A program made the translations under genes and the position numbers. Below, one piece after another: positions 4,601 through 6,038 of a stretch of DNA of 6,038 nt (its first letter is position 1; every line of letters starts with the position of its first letter). A model generated the notes under the pieces. It saw only the letters and a program-made list of their open reading frames with translations, was not told where the DNA came from and did no database searches. Source of the DNA: JAMCXS01 sp964459065 (GTDB lineage: Bacteria; Acidobacteriota; Terriglobia; UBA7540); assembly GCA_964459065.1 (NCBI GenBank), contig CAYWMN010000235.1:1-6038 (forward strand). The letters run 5' to 3'.

Positions 4601-5943
4601 ACTCCAGCGTTAACAGCTCCTCGGCGATTATCCTTGTTACTCTGCTGATCAAGCTGGGTGTGATCGCCTCCCTGGCGAGCATCATCGCCCGTTTTGACAA
4701 ATTTCGACGCCTGCTCCTGGTGGAAGTTCGGGAACCCAAACAAAAGCTTCTGTTTGCAGCCTTTCTGGGCGTGCCCTTCATGTTGGGGGTGCTGACCCGT
4801 TTGGTTGTGCACTACCAGGGCGCAGATCTCAGCCTTGAGGCGACCGTTCTGGGAGGTTTGCTGGGCGGGACCATGGTGGGCCTGGTGGTCGGCATGCTGG
4901 TGAGCCTGCCGGCTGTTCTTATCAAGCATGAGATTCTTGCGGTGCCCATGGCCGTGCTTTACGCGGTGGTTGCAGGCTCCGCGCGGTGGCTCTGCCCCAA
5001 CAAGGAAGAAATCTGGAAATTTTCTCCTTTTATTGACCTCAGCCTCTACCGGTCCATCAAGCAAAGATTCAAGCAGCCCTCCATGGATTGGCAGATCCTT
5101 TTCTTTCTGATCTGCGTATTTCTGGAAATGTCGCGAATCAGTGTCGGCCGCATGTCGCACGGCCTGCTTTTTTATCTGAACCCGCCGCGGGCGTGGACCG
5201 AACTGCTGATCCTGTTAACCACGGCCATCGCCATCGCCCTTCCCTTGCGCATCTGGAACAACACGCGCATTGAGCGAAAGCTGGAAGAGAAAGAGAGAAT
5301 GCTGATCCAGGCCAGAATGGACAGCCTGATCAGCCAGATCAACCCCCACTTTCTTTTCAATACGCTGAACACGGTCTCGTCGCTGATTCGCATTGATCCG
5401 GACACGGCGCGGAAGGTGCTGGTGAAACTCTCCAGCATCCTGCGGCACCGGCTCAAGACTCAAACTCACTTTGTCGCTTTGCGGCAGGAACTCGATTTCA
5501 TTGATGATTATCTTGATATTGAAGTCGTGCGCTTTGGGCAGGACAAACTCCGCATTCGCGAAGAAATCGATCCGTCTGCGCTGGACGTGATTGTCCCCAG
5601 CATGATTTTGCAGCCCCTGGTGGAAAATGCCATCCGGCACGGCGTGGGGCCCAAGATTGAAGGCGGGACGATTACGCTGCGGGCTTCCCGGCGCAACCGG
5701 CGGGTGCAGATTGAGGTCGATGACGACGGGGTGGGAATTCCGAAGGAGCGATTGCCGGAAATATTCGCCTCGGGAATCGGGATCATGAACGTTCGCGAGC
5801 GGCTCAAGGTCCTGTACGGCCATGACTTCTCCATGAAGATTGACAGTGAAACCGGCAAAGGCACCGTCGTGCGTTTTGAGTTGCCGGAGGTCGTTCCCGC
5901 CGAAGAAACCCTTCCGGTTGAGTCGCCTCAAACCCCAACCTGA
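4597..5943 (+). CDS. Membrane sensor histidine kinase, LytS/YehU type
   Basis: This 448-residue inner-membrane kinase of a two-component system has an N-terminal sensor part with about six hydrophobic segments (10-31, 51-72, 82-107, 112-131, 165-182, 200-219), resembling the 5TMR-LYT domain. A charged linker or coiled coil (222-245) follows. The catalytic part is of the His_kinase/YehU class: QINPHFLFNTLN (247-258) with phospho-acceptor H251, an N-box QPLVENAIRHG (339-349) with N344, a G1 box DDDGVGIP (375-382), and a G2 box SGIGIMNVRERL (392-403). It ends with a GTVVRFELP strand and an acidic, proline-rich tail (431-448). All catalytic landmarks are present, so it should be active. Relatives normally signal to LytTR-type response regulators; none lies in the window and one may follow. 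The ATG at 4597 overlaps the thiS stop (ATGA) and lacks a clear Shine-Dalgarno, implying coupling. The signal sensed is unknown. Confidence 0.9.
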   Translation: MNSSVNSSSAIILVTLLIKLGVIASLASIIARFDKFRRLLLVEVREPKQKLLFAAFLGVPFMLGVLTRLVVHYQGADLSLEATVLGGLLGGTMVGLVVGMLVSLPAVLIKHEILAVPMAVLYAVVAGSARWLCPNKEEIWKFSPFIDLSLYRSIKQRFKQPSMDWQILFFLICVFLEMSRISVGRMSHGLLFYLNPPRAWTELLILLTTAIAIALPLRIWNNTRIERKLEEKERMLIQARMDSLISQINPHFLFNTLNTVSSLIRIDPDTARKVLVKLSSILRHRLKTQTHFVALRQELDFIDDYLDIEVVRFGQDKLRIREEIDPSALDVIVPSMILQPLVENAIRHGVGPKIEGGTITLRASRRNRRVQIEVDDDGVGIPKERLPEIFASGIGIMNVRERLKVLYGHDFSMKIDSETGKGTVVRFELPEVVPAEETLPVESPQTPT

Positions 5944-5949
5944 TTGAAT

Positions 5950-5998
5950 CCCCGCCCGGTCGTCCTGGCCTGGCCGGGGTGATAAAGTCCGGGGCTTT
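5950..5998 (+). terminator. Weak hairpin pair after the histidine kinase (possible terminator)
   Basis: CCCCG (5950-5954) can pair with CGGGG (5975-5979), enclosing further imperfect G/C pairing. Just after it, AAAGTCC and GGGCTTT (5984-5998) form an almost loopless repeat. There is no T tract. It could mark the operon end, but support is weak. Confidence 0.25.
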
Positions 5999-6007
5999 CC
6001 TTCCGCC

Positions 6008-6035
6008 TTGCCGCCAGGGTGGTTTATGGTAGTAT
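6008..6035 (+). promoter_or_regulatory. Possible promoter for the gene beyond the right edge
   Basis: TTGCCG (6008-6013) and TAGTAT (6030-6035) are separated by 16 nt. Both resemble the -35 and -10 boxes of the promoter at 3998-4026 (TTGCCA, TACTAT). No downstream gene is visible to confirm it. Confidence 0.3.
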
Positions 6036-6038
6036 CAG

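Noticed and set aside
4312..5160. 282-codon minus-strand frame
   Set aside because: Antisense to thiS and the histidine kinase, both clearly real; composition (many His, Gln, Pro, Arg) is that of a shadow frame.
5215..5931. 238-codon minus-strand frame
   Set aside because: Lies opposite the conserved kinase domain; no recognisable motifs.
1..6038. Mobile element, CRISPR array, tRNA or rRNA
   Set aside because: No transposase or integrase, no regularly spaced repeats, and no cloverleaf or rRNA-like segments were seen.

Overview
The window looks like a chromosomal segment of an Acidobacteriota-like bacterium, moderately GC-rich. That placement is from recall: the F0 subunit a, the c subunit with its signal-peptide-like leader, and the small GFNTEIEH-type protein all resemble acidobacterial versions. 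No search was run. All genes confidently called lie on the + strand.

Region 1 (1-1262) is the 3' part of an FprA/adrenodoxin-reductase-type NADPH:ferredoxin oxidoreductase. It runs in from the left edge, so its N-terminal FAD-binding motif is missing. A small hairpin follows its stop codon.

Region 2 (about 1263-3785) is an ATP synthase F0 operon: atpZ, atpI, atpB (subunit a) and atpE (subunit c). It ends at a hairpin plus an 8-T tract. The genes for b, delta, alpha, gamma, beta and epsilon do not follow, so the peripheral stalk and F1 must be encoded elsewhere. atpZ and atpI overlap by 44 nt. By contrast, atpB and atpE are separated by 287 nt that contain two stem-loops, and atpE has a strong Shine-Dalgarno. 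This fits a need to make far more c than a.

Region 3 (about 3786-5943) is a second unit with its own sigma70-type promoter (TTGCCA-17-TACTAT) and a perfect 15-bp inverted repeat upstream of it. It encodes a small protein of unknown function, a ThiS-like sulfur carrier with 13 residues after its Gly-Gly-Gly, and a LytS/YehU-type membrane sensor histidine kinase. Both gene junctions are ATGA overlaps without a good Shine-Dalgarno, so the three look translationally coupled. The last 95 nt hold weak hairpins and a possible promoter for a gene beyond the window, perhaps the kinase's response regulator.

The window is mostly recognisable housekeeping and signalling genes. The points most worth following up are the intercistronic RNA structure between atpB and atpE, the missing acidic residue in the proton path of subunit a, the Na+-like ligand pattern in subunit c, and the tailed ThiS in an operon with a histidine kinase.
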